Assembly (NCBI GenBank): GCA_964017185.1
Contig: OZ024875.1
Coordinates: forward strand, 47,261,986-47,325,985
Length of the DNA: 64,000 nucleotides
Source: Rugalucina vietnamica
Taxonomy: Eukaryota > Mollusca > Bivalvia > Lucinida > Lucinidae
Direction: 5' to 3'
The notes below the pieces were generated by a model that ran no database searches, was not told where the DNA came from, and saw nothing but the letters and a program-made list of their open reading frames with translations. Shown one piece after another: positions 46,801 through 60,400 of the stretch. Each line of letters starts with the position of its first letter. The stretch's first letter is position 1. Both the position numbers and the translations under genes were made by a program.

Positions 46801-47669
46801 GATAAAAATAGAAATTGGTGCGGGAAAAACGCCAACACGAGGTTTTTCACTCCCGGATACCGGATATTTGCGCCAGTGTCGTCCGATGTCTTAGTCTGTT
46901 TTTGTTTACATGAATGTGCACTCATCATTCAAAGGGATGAGTGTCAATTATAACAACTCGGTTACGGAGTGCGGCAATGACGCAGACCACAAGGGCAATT
47001 AAACTTTCCTATAAATATTGAAATCAACCAGGCGTATAAATGATGGTCCAACGAGAACCCATCTTTATCGCTCCATGCCTAACATGAATTGAGGGCTTGA
47101 AATTCAGACTAAACAACAGATATCTTTGGAGGAAGACGCTTGTCAGTTGAACGGTAACTGTGCGGCACATCCGGGTCTTGTTTTCACATAAGCTAAAAGG
47201 TGGGTTTTTCAATGTCATGGTGCATTAGTAATAAAGCTATTGTATATATGGATTGTTGTTGTTGTTGTTGTGACTAACTCATTTAAGCCTGGCGTCCTTT
47301 TTATGGGACGTAGGCAAACAGTATAGCCCCAGATGTGACGCCGCAGAACATCACGTCCCAACTGGGCCTATTCTGTTTGCTTAGAGGATTTTCATCGAAT
47401 AAATGGAATAAAAATTCAAAATCACTCCTGATACCCTAAAATGACAGTGAACTGTTCCAATTCATAATGATGGGAAAATCTATTCTTCATATATGGGTTA
47501 ATTTTGCTTGTACGTCAGACCCCTCGGACATTCACCAGAAAGTGTCCATTTTCTTAATTACATTCACTTTTTATGCATAACAATTATTGTTGTGGGAAAC
47601 CCGTGCACACCAAGGGCAAATGAGTATGTAGCCGATTCTTTTCGGTGCTACAGCCTCTCTGGTGGCCTT
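46801..47669. other. Intergenic; family G repeat at 47273-47390
   Basis: TTTAAGCCTGGCGTCC...GCCCC...GGGCCTATTCTGTTTGC is a GC-richer fold-back of about 115 bp also found inverted at 49925-50017 and 60358-60470. Nothing else is seen between the two head-to-head genes here. Confidence 0.6.
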
Positions 47670-49335
47670 AAACGGCTTAAGGCCCGCTCAGACCACAACG
47701 TATTAGCCAACGTATGAGCAGCGTATGAAAAAAACATCCAGTGCGTTGTTGTACGTTGTCATACGCTGCTCATTCTATGCTAAAAATCCGGAAAATGCTC
47801 CCTCTGAACGTATACGAAGCGTATGCTTAGCGCATGGAACGTATGTCTAACGTATGAGTAGCTTATTCATAACGTATACCTGGCATATCATGACTTATAA
47901 CAGCGTATAACAGCGTACGCCCAGCGTTAGCATAGCGTTCGTGACTTATAAGGAGCGTATGTACAACGTACGCCTGACATATTCCAAACGTATGCACAGC
48001 GTGCTTCTAACGAACTTGACGTTCTTCAAAAAAGGAAGTCAAACATTTATCCAGTAAAAATGGAAAATAAATAAATAAAAGGAAAAAATGCCCAAAGTAA
48101 TCTACACACCTGATTCTTCGGTCGAATTTTGTGAATTTCTTATATCGTTTCTCAAAAGAATCATTTCCTAATTAGGTAGAACTGAGTTTTTGGGTCACTT
48201 AAAAAAAGTGACAAAATCACCAATAATGACAAATAATTGACTGGAGCTGAAAACTTGCATGATAGAACACACAAACTATACTTAATTGTGCAATAGATCA
48301 TCGTATTCGATACATGTATTTTAGTGACTAAGCTTCCATGCATACCAAAATCGAAACAAACAAATTGACACTGCCAGTATTACTGTTTTACTTGAGTAGA
48401 CCTAGTAGAAACATATATTATGATGGGTAACGTTTTTAAGATTTGCGTCTGTTTCTGTTTCAATCTTAACACTTCTCACAGCTAAGGAAGTCTCCCATAA
48501 CAATTTATCAACAACTTTTCGTTTTTACAAAATGTAATCATTCGATATACTGAAAATAACCAGCATATTGTGTTATCTACCTGCTTAAATTTTCAGTTAC
48601 CTTTGATATTCGATTTGGTAAATACTCATATTTTGAAAAGATGACTTTAACATTCAACAAATCTTTGACACTTTATATGGCAACAATTTTACATGATAAC
48701 TTGGGTCATTGAATATGAGCTTTGAAGGCATCCAATTCTTGCAAAAAATATTCTCTGGTCAAGCGATAATATAACAGTGAATACAATTTAGCCATACACC
48801 CAATTGTGCAATTTGTTGTTTGCCGAGTATATTATTTTAATGCTTCCGTGTGGCTATTTAATCATAAACACAGTCCCTATTCCTTCCGTTTACATAAAAT
48901 CCTGAACGCTGACCAATGCGCTACGCGTAAGTTGTGCATACAGCGTATGATACGCTGAGTACGTTCTTCGCACGTTTAAAATACGCTGCATACGTTCGGA
49001 GCACGCTGCTCGTACGTTGGTAATGCGTTATGCACACGCTTCCCATACGCTAAACAAAAATCCAGGTGAGCTTTGGCGCCCGACAACGCATGCGAACGTA
49101 TGAGTTACTTACAGGTAACGTTCATGAACTTATGCATAACGTATTCGTTGCGTACGCCTAACTTATGAGTAACATATTATCAGTACGTCGGCATACGTTG
49201 GAAATTTTGTGCATGCACAAAAAAAATGTGGCGTACACGACGTACGACAACGTATGCCAGCGTATTGTAGCGTACCCCTAACTTATGCGTCTATTTGTGC
49301 ATACAGTCCAATCTGATCAGAGCTCTTGCATCTCG
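47670..49335. repeat. Motif-filled cassette 3 (CGTATG words)
   Basis: Two blocks, 47675-48010 and 48910-49290, are made of AACGTATGAGCAGCGTATG-like words and their complements (GCATACGTT, ACGCTGCATACG). They enclose about 900 bp of ordinary AT-rich DNA. The orientation of the words is mixed, as in cassettes 1 and 2. Exact ends not resolved. It lies between the two head-to-head genes. Confidence 0.7.
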
Positions 49336-49680
49336 CATGCATAGCGTAAACTAAATGTGTGCATAGCCTATACATGACAGGGATAAGGGCTGCGAGCGAA
49401 ATGAGGATTCGGATGAGAAAGAACCTCTGAATGTTGTTTTACTTTTCCGATTTTATCCATACATGTAGGCCTTATTGGTTTGCTTAGGTGGTTATATTTA
49501 GGTTTAGGAAGCAAAGTTTGATTGTCATGACAACCTAATGTTGCGTAAAAGTTCCATACTAAAATGGAGGCAACGTCCCGACATGAACATCGTTGTTGAA
49601 TGGGACCTAAAGCATTAAATCAAGCAAACAAAACAACATTTTTGTGAATAATACGTTTACACTTGATGGAAAATTTCATT

Positions 49681-49836
49681 GAGCCTGTGCGTGAGAAAAC
49701 CTACAATTTGGGTTCCGATCAGTTCCGACACAAACCGGACTGTACAGTCAAAGAAGATGGTCAGAGGCTGGAATGTAGAGGAATTGTACTATCCGTGTAG
49801 CGAAAACAAAGGCGCTTATCAGCTTTGCGGTTACAT
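49681..49836 (+). mobile_element. Family D element, truncated copy 4
   Basis: GAGCCTGTGCGTGAGAAAAC through the TTTGCGG hairpin half, then stops. Confidence 0.75.
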
Positions 49837-49924
49837 ATACATTTATAGCCCATTTTTGACGAATGGATTTCCCCATTATTATCATTTGGGTGACTGTAAA
49901 TTTTCATATATTTTTTTTTTATAA

Positions 49925-50017
49925 AATTCCTCTTAGCGTTCTGCGGCGTCATATCGGGCTATACCGTTTGCCCATGTCCCATTAAAAGGACGCCAGGCTT
50001 AAATGAGTTTTGACTGG
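49925..50017 (-). repeat. Family G fold-back repeat, copy 2
   Basis: CGTTCTGCGGCGTCATATCGGGCT...GGACGCCAGGCTTAAATGAG, inverted relative to 47273-47390. Confidence 0.65.
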
Positions 50018-50110
50018 ACACGGTACTAAAGAGATAAGTCATAGGATGACTAATGACGACATCTGACCGGTGCGGAAATCCACTTTTAAATTGTCCTAAT
50101 TCAAATATAT

Positions 50111-50346
50111 GAGTTGCGCCATGAGAAACCCAACATTTTGCAAATGCGTAAACAAAGGCGCAGATCAGCTTCGCAGTAAGTGCGAAGCTGATCAGCGCCT
50201 TTTTGTTTTCGCTACACGGATAGTACAATTTCTCGACTTTCTGAATCCAAAATGTCCAGCCTCTAGCTATCTTCTTTGCTTGTACAGCTGGGTGTGTGTC
50301 AGACCTGGTCGGAAACCACAGTGGTGGTTTTCTTATGACGCGGCTC
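50111..50346 (+). mobile_element. Family D fold-back element, copy 5
   Basis: Ends GAGTTGCGCCATGAG and CTTATGACGCGGCTC, flanked by ATAT on both sides. Central hairpin GATCAGCTTCGCA intact. Confidence 0.85.
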
Positions 50347-50889
50347 ATATCTGGACAGAAACAAAATCGTTTTCACCAGATTTTTGTTTTGTACTTTTTT
50401 TCATGATCCTCTTTAAATGTGACTAATAATTCAATAACAATACAAGGGTTAAAGAGTAAAAGACCAACAGCCCATGTCTAATTTATAAGATGACGGACCG
50501 ATATGAGTGAAGTCGCGAGAAAATCTTTTTTGTCTTTTTTCATTTTCTTTTTTAAGATTTTTTTAAGATTTGACTTTGAAAAACATTTGCCGGCTAGAGT
50601 AACATTGCAAATACTCGTAGGCCTATGACACAGTTCTGTGAACAATTAAAGATCGGGAATAGCTTACTCGCGTAAATTTGCATCCCGTTCATGTCGAATA
50701 TAAAATATAACACAGTTTCTTTATATATACATGTGTACCTGTTGTTGTGGTTCGCGTGGGTGGCGGATTTGTCCGTTCCTATTTTTAGCAAACATCGTCA
50801 TAATATTTCCAATGGTTTGATTTGATGGGAAAAGTCAGTCAAATCAAATAAATTCAAGCTCTTGATTTCAACAGATCAAAACAATTAAG
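50347..50889. other. Upstream region of the plus-strand gene
   Basis: No convincing TATA box or other promoter element found before the ATG at 50890. Any 5' UTR exon is undetermined. Confidence 0.4.
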
Positions 50890-50971
50890 ATGGCCAGTGT
50901 ACGCAAGTCTAAGTTGAAGTTATCGTTTTGGCTAACTCTGTCCGTTCTCCTGCTTTATCAACAAACTGCCG
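50890..50971 (+). CDS. Exon 1 (signal peptide) of the plus-strand gene
   Basis: ATG at 50890 and donor GTAAGA at 50972. Basic start MASVRKSKLKLS, then a hydrophobic core LTLSVLLLY and a small-residue cleavage site QQTA. The last G plus AT of exon 2 makes Asp. Confidence 0.8.
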
Positions 50972-51408
50972 GTAAGAAAATGGCACAATCTGCATAATTA
51001 TTATTATTATTATTATTATTATTATCGTTGTTGTTGTTGTTGTTGTTGTTGCATTACGAAAACTTGCCCATGCAATATACAGAGATTTTTTTAGCTTTAA
51101 AAATTAAAAAATAAATTAGCTGAAAAATTTTGATATTTTTCTTATTTTTGCTCAAAACATAGATTGTGGGTACAGGCGGTTCTAACGAGCACCCACAATC
51201 TATGTTTTGGAGCAAAAATAAGAAAAATTGGTATACCCCCTGCATACCCCAGCTTTACTATATAAAAGTGGGGGGTATAAGGGCGTATACATTTCACGGA
51301 CATGTTTTCCTGGTGGTCCGAGCATGCCATGATTTATGGACTGAGGTCTTCCTCAAACTGCACGATTGAAAGGAACACAATTGAAATGCTTAGTGGAAAA
51401 TATTTCAC

Positions 51409-51480
<72 letters not shown>

Positions 51481-54400
51481 AAACAATTGGCAACAATTGG
51501 TAAACAAATAAAATTTGGCGAAAATATTTTTGTTTGTTTGTTTTCGGCCATGTCAAGCCCAAATGTTGCTTATTCTGTATCCTTGTATCATTTTTGCCGT
51601 ATTTGCTGTGATCTACTTGGCGTATTTATACTCCGTGGTCCAGGCTGTTGCGGTTCTACTTTCTAACGTTATACATGGTCATTACGATTTCAGGCTGAGG
51701 GAATTAACAGCAATGCGAAGAGTTGGTTTTGTTGTTGAAGTTGAATGTAGATCTTGTAATCAGGCATTTTTACTCCGACAGTTTATTTACTTATTGATTT
51801 ATCTATTTATTTATTTATTTATTAATTTATTTATTTATTCGTCGGTTACGTAGACTCAGTCTGAAAACTAAAAAGAAACCTGGTTCGAACCCACGATCCA
51901 TGGTAATAAAAAGTATATGGTATAAAATTTTACGAAGGCTTCAAGTCAAAACGTGTTCGAAAAGGTACACACTCTGCATGCCAATTATCGATATTCGACC
52001 AACGCCGGAGTGAAATAGCTAACTCCGAGGCAATAGCCAAAGCCTGAGGAACAGTGTGTGAAGGGTTGTCAGCAAAACTATGAAATATTTTAAAGAGCAA
52101 GGGGATAATGTATTTGTAATGATAAGTTAATGTTGTAAAGATGGTCTTGTTTCCAAATAAAATTTACATAATGTTACAATACTTTGACTAGAACATATAA
52201 AATACAAGAAAACATGCACGATTTTGTGGTTTTGACTGTCAAGATTGATTTAGAAGTCAACAATTCTTTAAAGTCTAAACTTTTCATTCTCTATTTACGC
52301 TATAATTTATAACTCATACTCGCTGTGCAAACTGTTTCACTTAAAACTCATTTCTGATGAAGCATTTAGACATTATTCGCCAATCAAAGACCCCTTGTGG
52401 AAAAAAGAATGGGATTGCCAACGCCGGAGTAAGGTTACATATGGACATGACCAACGCCTGAGGATGATAACGTTTGCACAGAATGCTGATTCAAAACAAA
52501 AACTATTTTTACTCGACTTTTACTCGATAGAGTGGTAGCAACAGTATTTTGCAGCTTTACCTGTATAATGATACATACGTGCACGCATGTGCACGGTTAT
52601 GGAAACTTACCGCGATGAATTTTCTTCCCGTTTTAAGCACATACGACTGTCCATTACCGTTTTTAATAAAGTTATTTCTATTCGTATTTAAAAAGCATGA
52701 CATGAACATTTAAGTTATGCATTGTAACAAAAGGTTTTTCTGAATCAATATGAATGACTCTACCGAGTGAAACTGTACAATTTATATGCCTGCAAAAGAA
52801 AATAACTCTGTGCCCTTTTAGTGCATGTTTCATTGCATATCTGTGGCGAATCAAGCAAGCCATGATTTTGTTTCAATTATTGCTTGATTGTATCTTCGTT
52901 TACAGAAATATTTATAACGTTACTAAGGATAAACTACGAATTTGAGACAATAAGTGTAGCAAGATGTCCTCAATTCTATGTGCAACAGAAACGTGCGCGC
53001 GCGATCCCACGCCATAAGGTAAGCATCTTGCAAGAGATTACACACCATTATAGGATGAAAGTAAATATGATTTCTTGGTAAAAAGACCATCAAATCTTGA
53101 GAACAAAATCGGGCATCGTAGTTGGTCTTGTCTCTTCTCTAACATTTCCTCCGGCTGCAATCGTATCTTACTCCGGCGTTAACGTTACCCTCATTTCCTC
53201 ACTAAAGAGGGTCTGTTGATTAAATGCTTGAAAATGATCAAACTATACCAAATACAAGCGTGCTTTGGTTCTATTAATGCCAGATATAGATTGTTTCTTC
53301 CATATGCACAATTTCAACCACTATCTTCGTACAGAAACACACGTGTAGCTGTTTAAATTAGGTTGTTGTGTTTAAATTAGGTTGTTGTAATAACGTACAT
53401 CTTTTATAAATTTATCAAGTATATGAGTATCTTTGCGCCTAAAATTGTTTTGAACAACAAACTCATTGTCATGGGATGATACAGAATTAGCGAAACTGAG
53501 TAAACAGCGTGTTTTCCAATTTATTTTGACATTTTTTGAAGAAGAACACTCTCTATTTTCCTCAGGCGTAGGCGTTATCCTCGGAGTTGGCTATCTCACT
53601 CCGGCGTTGATCAAATATCGATATTGGCATGCAGAGTGTGAGGTAATTTATTCCTATTTAGACTTTTTTCTTTATTTTCAGACATGGTCCTTGCAATGAA
53701 TACTGTGAAAGAAATAGGACAGGAGAGAGGTACAAAATACGTTATTGGTTGTCTTTCGTTTACTTTAAATGAGCCGCCTCGTGGGAAAACCAATAATGTG
53801 GTTTCCGACCAGATCCGACACAAACCGGTCTGTGCAGTAACAGAAAAGAGCTAGAATCTTGAAATTTCTGATTTAAGTAGAAGAGGAACTGTACTATCCG
53901 AGTAGCGAAAACAAAGGTGCTGATCAGCTTCGCAGTTACTGCGAAGCTGATCTGCGTCTTTGTTTTCGCCTAGGCAGATTGTTGGTTTTCCCATGTGGCG
54001 GCTCAAATACATCGAGCGCGCACAAGCATATAATTGTGTGTTTGTTATTAGTATATTAATTTTGATTTGTTTTTAACTTTGATTTAAAGAAAATTGTCAT
54101 ATAACACAAACTGATTTCCGAAAATCCAGAAAATATTTTAATGATAATGTATAGAAAAACTATGATGACAACTATTGTGATATTTTTACCAGATCCTCTC
54201 GATCCAAAATGTTCCGATTGGGAGGTGTTTGATGGGACAGACTGCGCCTGCGCAGATGATGCAAGTGTCACCTGTTCCGACCAGGGCGGGATGGTGTGTG
54301 ACAATATGGGTTTACAGTACAAGTCCGCATGCGCGTACGCATTGGCCACGTGCAACGAGATGACTCCGTTGGAAAGGAACATTGAAACGTGTGGTAAGTA

Positions 54401-57400
54401 CTTGTACATGGTGTGTAACGCTCCAAGAACTGTTCCCACGTCGCATTTTATGAAGTCAGCATTGGTTTTATTTCCTGATTTCCATTACTATTTATATGTG
54501 AAATCATGTAACAATTTAGTTCAAACCTTTCAGTAACGTTTGGTGGTTTCATTAGGGGTTCAAAATTGAGGAGAAAGCTCGTGTTTGTAATGAATAAAGA
54601 GCTTCTTCAAAGAAAGCAATGTAAAAAGGACCATCATTTCGAGAATGTCTGATCAAACACTAGCTTATAAGAACATATTTCCTGTTTTCAAATACATTTG
54701 TGCTTGATCATTTCGTCCACAGGTTTCTGTGAACACTTACGACTGGTGTCTGGGCAGGATAGTCGGGTCATCGAAACATTTTCAAGATCAGAGAATCAAC
54801 ACCATCGTTATAACGTCGAGTACCAGTCACACAACACTGATGCTGAGGTGTTTTATTCAACAGAACTTGCCGCTTGGGTAATAGGTGGGTGTCACTTGTA
54901 ATTTGTCGTCTCGTACATGTACATGTAAGACGCGCGTGTATTTAGATTATTTGACTTAACGGAAACCTGCCCATGAAATATACAGAGAATTTTTTTCAGA
55001 AGCAAAAATTGAAAATTCCATTGGAAAACGTTTGATATTTTTAATGTTTTTGCTCAAAACATTGTTTGTGAGCACACTAAAGGGTACCCACAATCTATGT
55101 TTTGAAACAAAAATAATGACATTAGGCATACCCCTGACGTGACGCGCAAAGTTCGTACAAATCAAAATAATGCTTGCTGTATCAGTAAAAACGCAATAAC
55201 AAACTTAGTTTTGGCTCAATATCTATGTTTTATATATCAAAATAATCCGCTTCGCATGGACAATTGCATAACAACAATCATGCATGTTTTTTATCGCGCA
55301 AATTATAACTAGATACAAATAAAATGCAATTTTTACGCCAAAACAGCGTGTCACGCGTAACAAAAGCGCATTGCTAAAAAGGTTTAAAAACGTATATCTC
55401 CAAAGTTTTTTAACCAATTCCCATCAAAATACGGCGAAAGAATGACAATACATGTAGATATCACTGATATAATTTTAATTAACTTCGGACCGCATTTCCA
55501 TTTTTGGCAGTTAAAAAACTGTCGATACCAAAAGTGTCACGCTTTGGGGAAAATCAAGGCTGCACTTGAAAATAAAATAAACGATTATTACACAAATTTA
55601 ACGAGTAAGACTATTTTTATACCAAATAAATGCTCATAAACAGCTGATTGAAATGTACGCAGAAATATTTATAAAACTTTGAAAAGTTAACTTTTATAAA
55701 TCTTTACTTTTGGCTGAAAAAATGTCACACATGCGATTTTTGCGTTGTGTTTGAGTGGGTTATCTTCCTTATTGTAAGATAAAGAAAATTTAATGCAAAA
55801 AAACAAGACATACTATACTATTTCTAAAATGCTCATGTTCTAAGCTTTAAAATCATATTATTTTCATTGACGTGCGACAAATAATGCTATTTTTATAAAT
55901 TATTTATCAAGGCTGAATTTTTGTCACACTTGACGTCAACGCATGTTAATGTACGTCACAGAACGCCGTGATACCGTACTTTTAAAGGAACACACAATCA
56001 GCTTCTCAAAACAGAAATGCGCAGTGATAAAGAAAAACAATGGTTGAGGAGGATCACTTGAAAAAAGAAGAAATATTAAAACTCTCGAAAATACAAACAT
56101 GGCAGCGCACAATCAAATAATCTGACACCTATATGCATCGCTCAGCGCAAAATAAATCAAACTGAACGTGAACGTCGTGTTACACAAATTTGTACGAACA
56201 TCCGGCGCGTCACGTCCCTGCATTCCCAAGTTTTGCCATATAAAAGTGGGATTCAAGGGGTATACATTACACGATGGATATGATATAAATACATGTATTT
56301 AAATGTTAGCAATGATCGGGAAATGACACAAACAGAACGAACATACGAAAACACGCCCTTGCAATAAACAGAGATTTTTAAGTTGTAAAAATTGAAAATT
56401 TTCAGTAGGAAATTGTTGATATTTTTTCTTATTTTTGCTCCAAAACATATATTGTGGGTACACGTCAGAACCGGACCGGCGAGGCGGTTCGAACGAGTAC
56501 CCACAATCTATGTTTTGGAGCATAAATAAGAAAAATAGGTATACCCCTGCATACCCCAGTTTTACTATATAAAAGTGGTGTTCAAGGTGGTATACACTGC
56601 ACGGACATGTTTTCATAAGGCAGTCCCATCGACCCTTTTAAGATAAACTTCTTAAGTCTAGTTTGCCTTGCTATTAATTAAAGGACGGCGGAGCAACCAG
56701 GGCACGTTTATAGCAATGAGACAGGTGCGATCCTCTACCTACCCACAAGACGACAGGTCTGGCATGCTCGTTGCCACACAACTGGGGAATCAGGTGGTCT
56801 GGAACATTGACCCGTTCATGCACTTTGAATGTGTACAGAGTAAGTCGTTTTCTAAACTGATACTAGCTTCTACCACTAAGACAACTATAAAATCCTACAC
56901 GTTAGATGTACGTACACGTACACGTAAAACTGTTCAATATACTTTTTTGCGAGGCTTAAATAGCCGAAACCGCGGTATGGTCCACTGTCTTTCTCATTAA
57001 TATGTTTGGATCTCAGTATTAATTTTTATTGAATATGTTTTTTGTGATCCGTCAAAATGGAACGCAAGTAATCTTTTATTACACTGACTTATGCATTCAA
57101 TCAATTCTAAAACTTAGCAAAAATACTGAAGCTACTGTATAATGGTATAATGATAAGTTCAATATATATACGTTCACGTGTATTTTATTTTTTCTTACAG
57201 ATGTTACCGTGAGGCACAGACACAAACGATTTTGGTTGTAAGTATTGCATGTTTACAATGTTTGACAAGGACAAAATGTTTTCAATGCTGTTCAAACTAG
57301 CCTACCAAGTTACATTAGAGCCTCCTCATTAGGAAACCAACAATCGGCATATGCGAAAACAAAGACGCAGATCAGCTTCGCAGTACCTGCGAAGCTGATC

Positions 57401-60400
57401 AGCGCCCGCTTTGTTTTCGCTACTTGGATAGTACAGTTCCTCTTCTACTTAAATCCGAAATTTCAAGCTTCTAGCTTTTTTCTGTGACTGTTCAGGTTGG
57501 TTTGTGTCGGACCTGGTCGGAAACCACATTGTTGGTTTTCCCACGAGACGGCTCATTATTAAGCAGTTTGAGCGTTAACATTTCACACCATAATCATGCT
57601 GTTTGTCTAGTAGCGAAACGTACCGGTCGGCTACTTATACTTCATCAAAGTAATCACTGGTTGTACACTAGCCAAAAGTATTGGTCAGTTACTCATTCTT
57701 TATTAAAGCAAATGCTTTTTGTGCACTAGCCAAAAGTATTAGTCAGTTACTCATTCTTTATTAAAGCAAATGCTGTTTGTACACTAGCCAAAAGTATTGG
57801 TCAATTACTCAATCTTTATTAAAGCAAATGCTTTTTGTGCACTAGCCAAAAGTATAAGTCAGTTTCTCATTCTTTATTAAAGCAAATGCTGTTTGTACAC
57901 TAGCCAAAAGTATAAGTCAGTTCTTTATTAAAGCAAAGGCTGAAAAAATATTGGTCGGCTACTTATTATTTATCAAAGCAAATGCTGTTTGTACAATGAC
58001 AAACAAAAGAATTGGTCGGCTACTAAAACAAATGCTGTTTACATACGAGCCAAAAGTACTGGTTGGCTGGTTGGTTAATCTTTTTCAAAGTAAACATGAT
58101 GTATGTACATGTACTAGCAAAACGGACTGATCGGCTACCTTAATATTCTCGTAATTTATCATTTTTTTTATTATTTTTTTATTTTTTTCAAATTTAAACA
58201 ATCTAGAGAAATATGGTATGGTTTTGTTACATTGATTCTGGCTAAGACAATTCCAAGTCATTTGATAACACTTAACTAGTGTATGTATACAAATTTGTAA
58301 AACTTGAGGAAACTGTTAATACTTTTGTTCTGTTTTCTAGTGTGGCGTTTGTGTTTGTGGGTCTGGCTGCTACAACAACTACTACTACGCTGAAAGTGGT
58401 ACAGTCTGCCAAAGGTTGCCTGTATTACCCTAGTGTCTGTAAACTAAGGTAAACATCTGGAGCCAGTTGTTCAAAGCATCGTTAGCTTAACGATATCGTT
58501 ACGACAGTAATTTGTTAAGCAAATATCAGCTAAAGTAACAAATACACTGTTATTTTTTGTTGAAAAAATGTGAGAATCCTTTGCAGTATAGTGTACTGTA
58601 ATATTAATGTTTGAAATGTTTTAACGAAACGTTAACTAACGACGTCGTTAGATTTGAACAACTGGCCCCAGTAAAACATGTCCGTGTCATATATATCGAC
58701 TTATACCCCAATTTTATATAGCAAAACTGGGGTATGCAGGGGTCTACCTAATTTTCTTATTCTTGCTTCAAAACATACCTTGTGGGTACTCGTTAGAACC
58801 GACTCGGCGACGGAGGCGGTTCTAACGAGTACACACAATCTATGTTTTGGTCAAAAATAAGAAAATCTCAAATTTTCTACTGAACATTTTTAATATTTAC
58901 AACTTAAATATTCTCTGTAAATTGCGTGGGCGTGTTTTCGTAATGCCTTACTTCTCCGAACGAGTCGTCTGCATTATACATCATTGCCAATGCATTTAAA
59001 AGTATCTAGCACTGTGTCCTGAGGATTTACAGAAGCATTACTTGACTGCAGAACACAAGGTAAATAACACGTTGAGTGAAAACGTGAGAGAAAATAGAGA
59101 ATTATGAGAATTGTAATTAGGGAATCAATCACCGAATCAGTGGAAGTCAAAGTCAAGTTCTGCCATGCCCACATTTATAATGTAATATTGTCGGAATAAT
59201 CATAATGCTTAAGAAATCCGTGTTCTTGATTTGTATCATTACGACACGAATTTCTTTCATGTCATATGAACCAGTTCCGTTTACGTATCATCATTATGTT
59301 ACTTTGCTTATCTGGCGAATGGATTTTCCCATCATTATCATTTGGGTGAGTCAACCTTCATTTCAAGGGGCGTCAAGAGTGATTTTAAAGTTTACGAGGA
59401 TGATCCAATAATGATTGAGACTTTTCTCTTGTTTTATAAACCTTGTTGACTGGCTCAAGTTAACTAATTTCGTTCACTAGATACACATTTGATCTTTCTG
59501 CGGAGCGTGTTTTATCAAATTTGCTCATCAACTTTGGTTGCTATGGTTATTTAAGAACCACTCGTGCAGTATCTATGGCCACCATTTGCCCATTCGAACA
59601 AACATAGTCTATATAAATCTAGCTATGTCACAAACTTTAAAAACGGTATCTTATAATAATTGAGTATTGCCTGTGTTAACATTCATCTCTGAAATAATTT
59701 GCTTTGGTCAATTCGAGTTTTGCTCTAGTGCTCGAGACGTGGTTGCCTAGCAACCATTTTCCTCTATGAATTCTGGCTTATAGCATTTTCCAAATTCTAT
59801 CGTTGCTAGGCAACATAAAACAAAAGGGCTAAGTGTCCCTTTTGAAATTCAAGTGAAATATTTATCCCATAATTGATCAGTTCTAGGTTAAAATCAATTA
59901 TGTCATGTCTTCTCAGGTTATAAGATATTTCTCTCCCCTACCCTCGAAATCATTGATTTTTTTCACAACTAAAACACAGCTTTTTTCGCAAAAATGCTCA
60001 ACCTACTTGAATTATCAGCTGTATGTAAATGATATTTGCAGAGCATAAAGGTATTTATAAACGCTATAAATAACAGTCTGCCATGATTGGAATTTTTATC
60101 ACCAGTTACCATGGCAACCCATTTTATAAGCATTGGTACCACGTGGCCAAGGACAGTTGACTCGCATTCTCTCGTTGCTAAGCAACAGAAGGCATTTGTC
60201 TTAGTGTGAATTTTAACCAGTGTCTCGTGTGCACAATACATTGAGCAATGCTAACAAGATATTCACAATAAGCCAAGTTTATTTACATAGGAATAATTCA
60301 AAAAGTCTCAATCATTATTGGATCATCCTCGTATTCAATTTTTTGATGAACTGAATTTTCTAAGCAAACAGAATAGCCCCAGCCTGGGACGCCGCGTTCT

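Noticed and set aside
51515-51853. 112-codon hydrophobic ORF in intron 1 as a membrane protein
   Set aside because: Its last third is a TTTA repeat and nothing supports its start or splicing.
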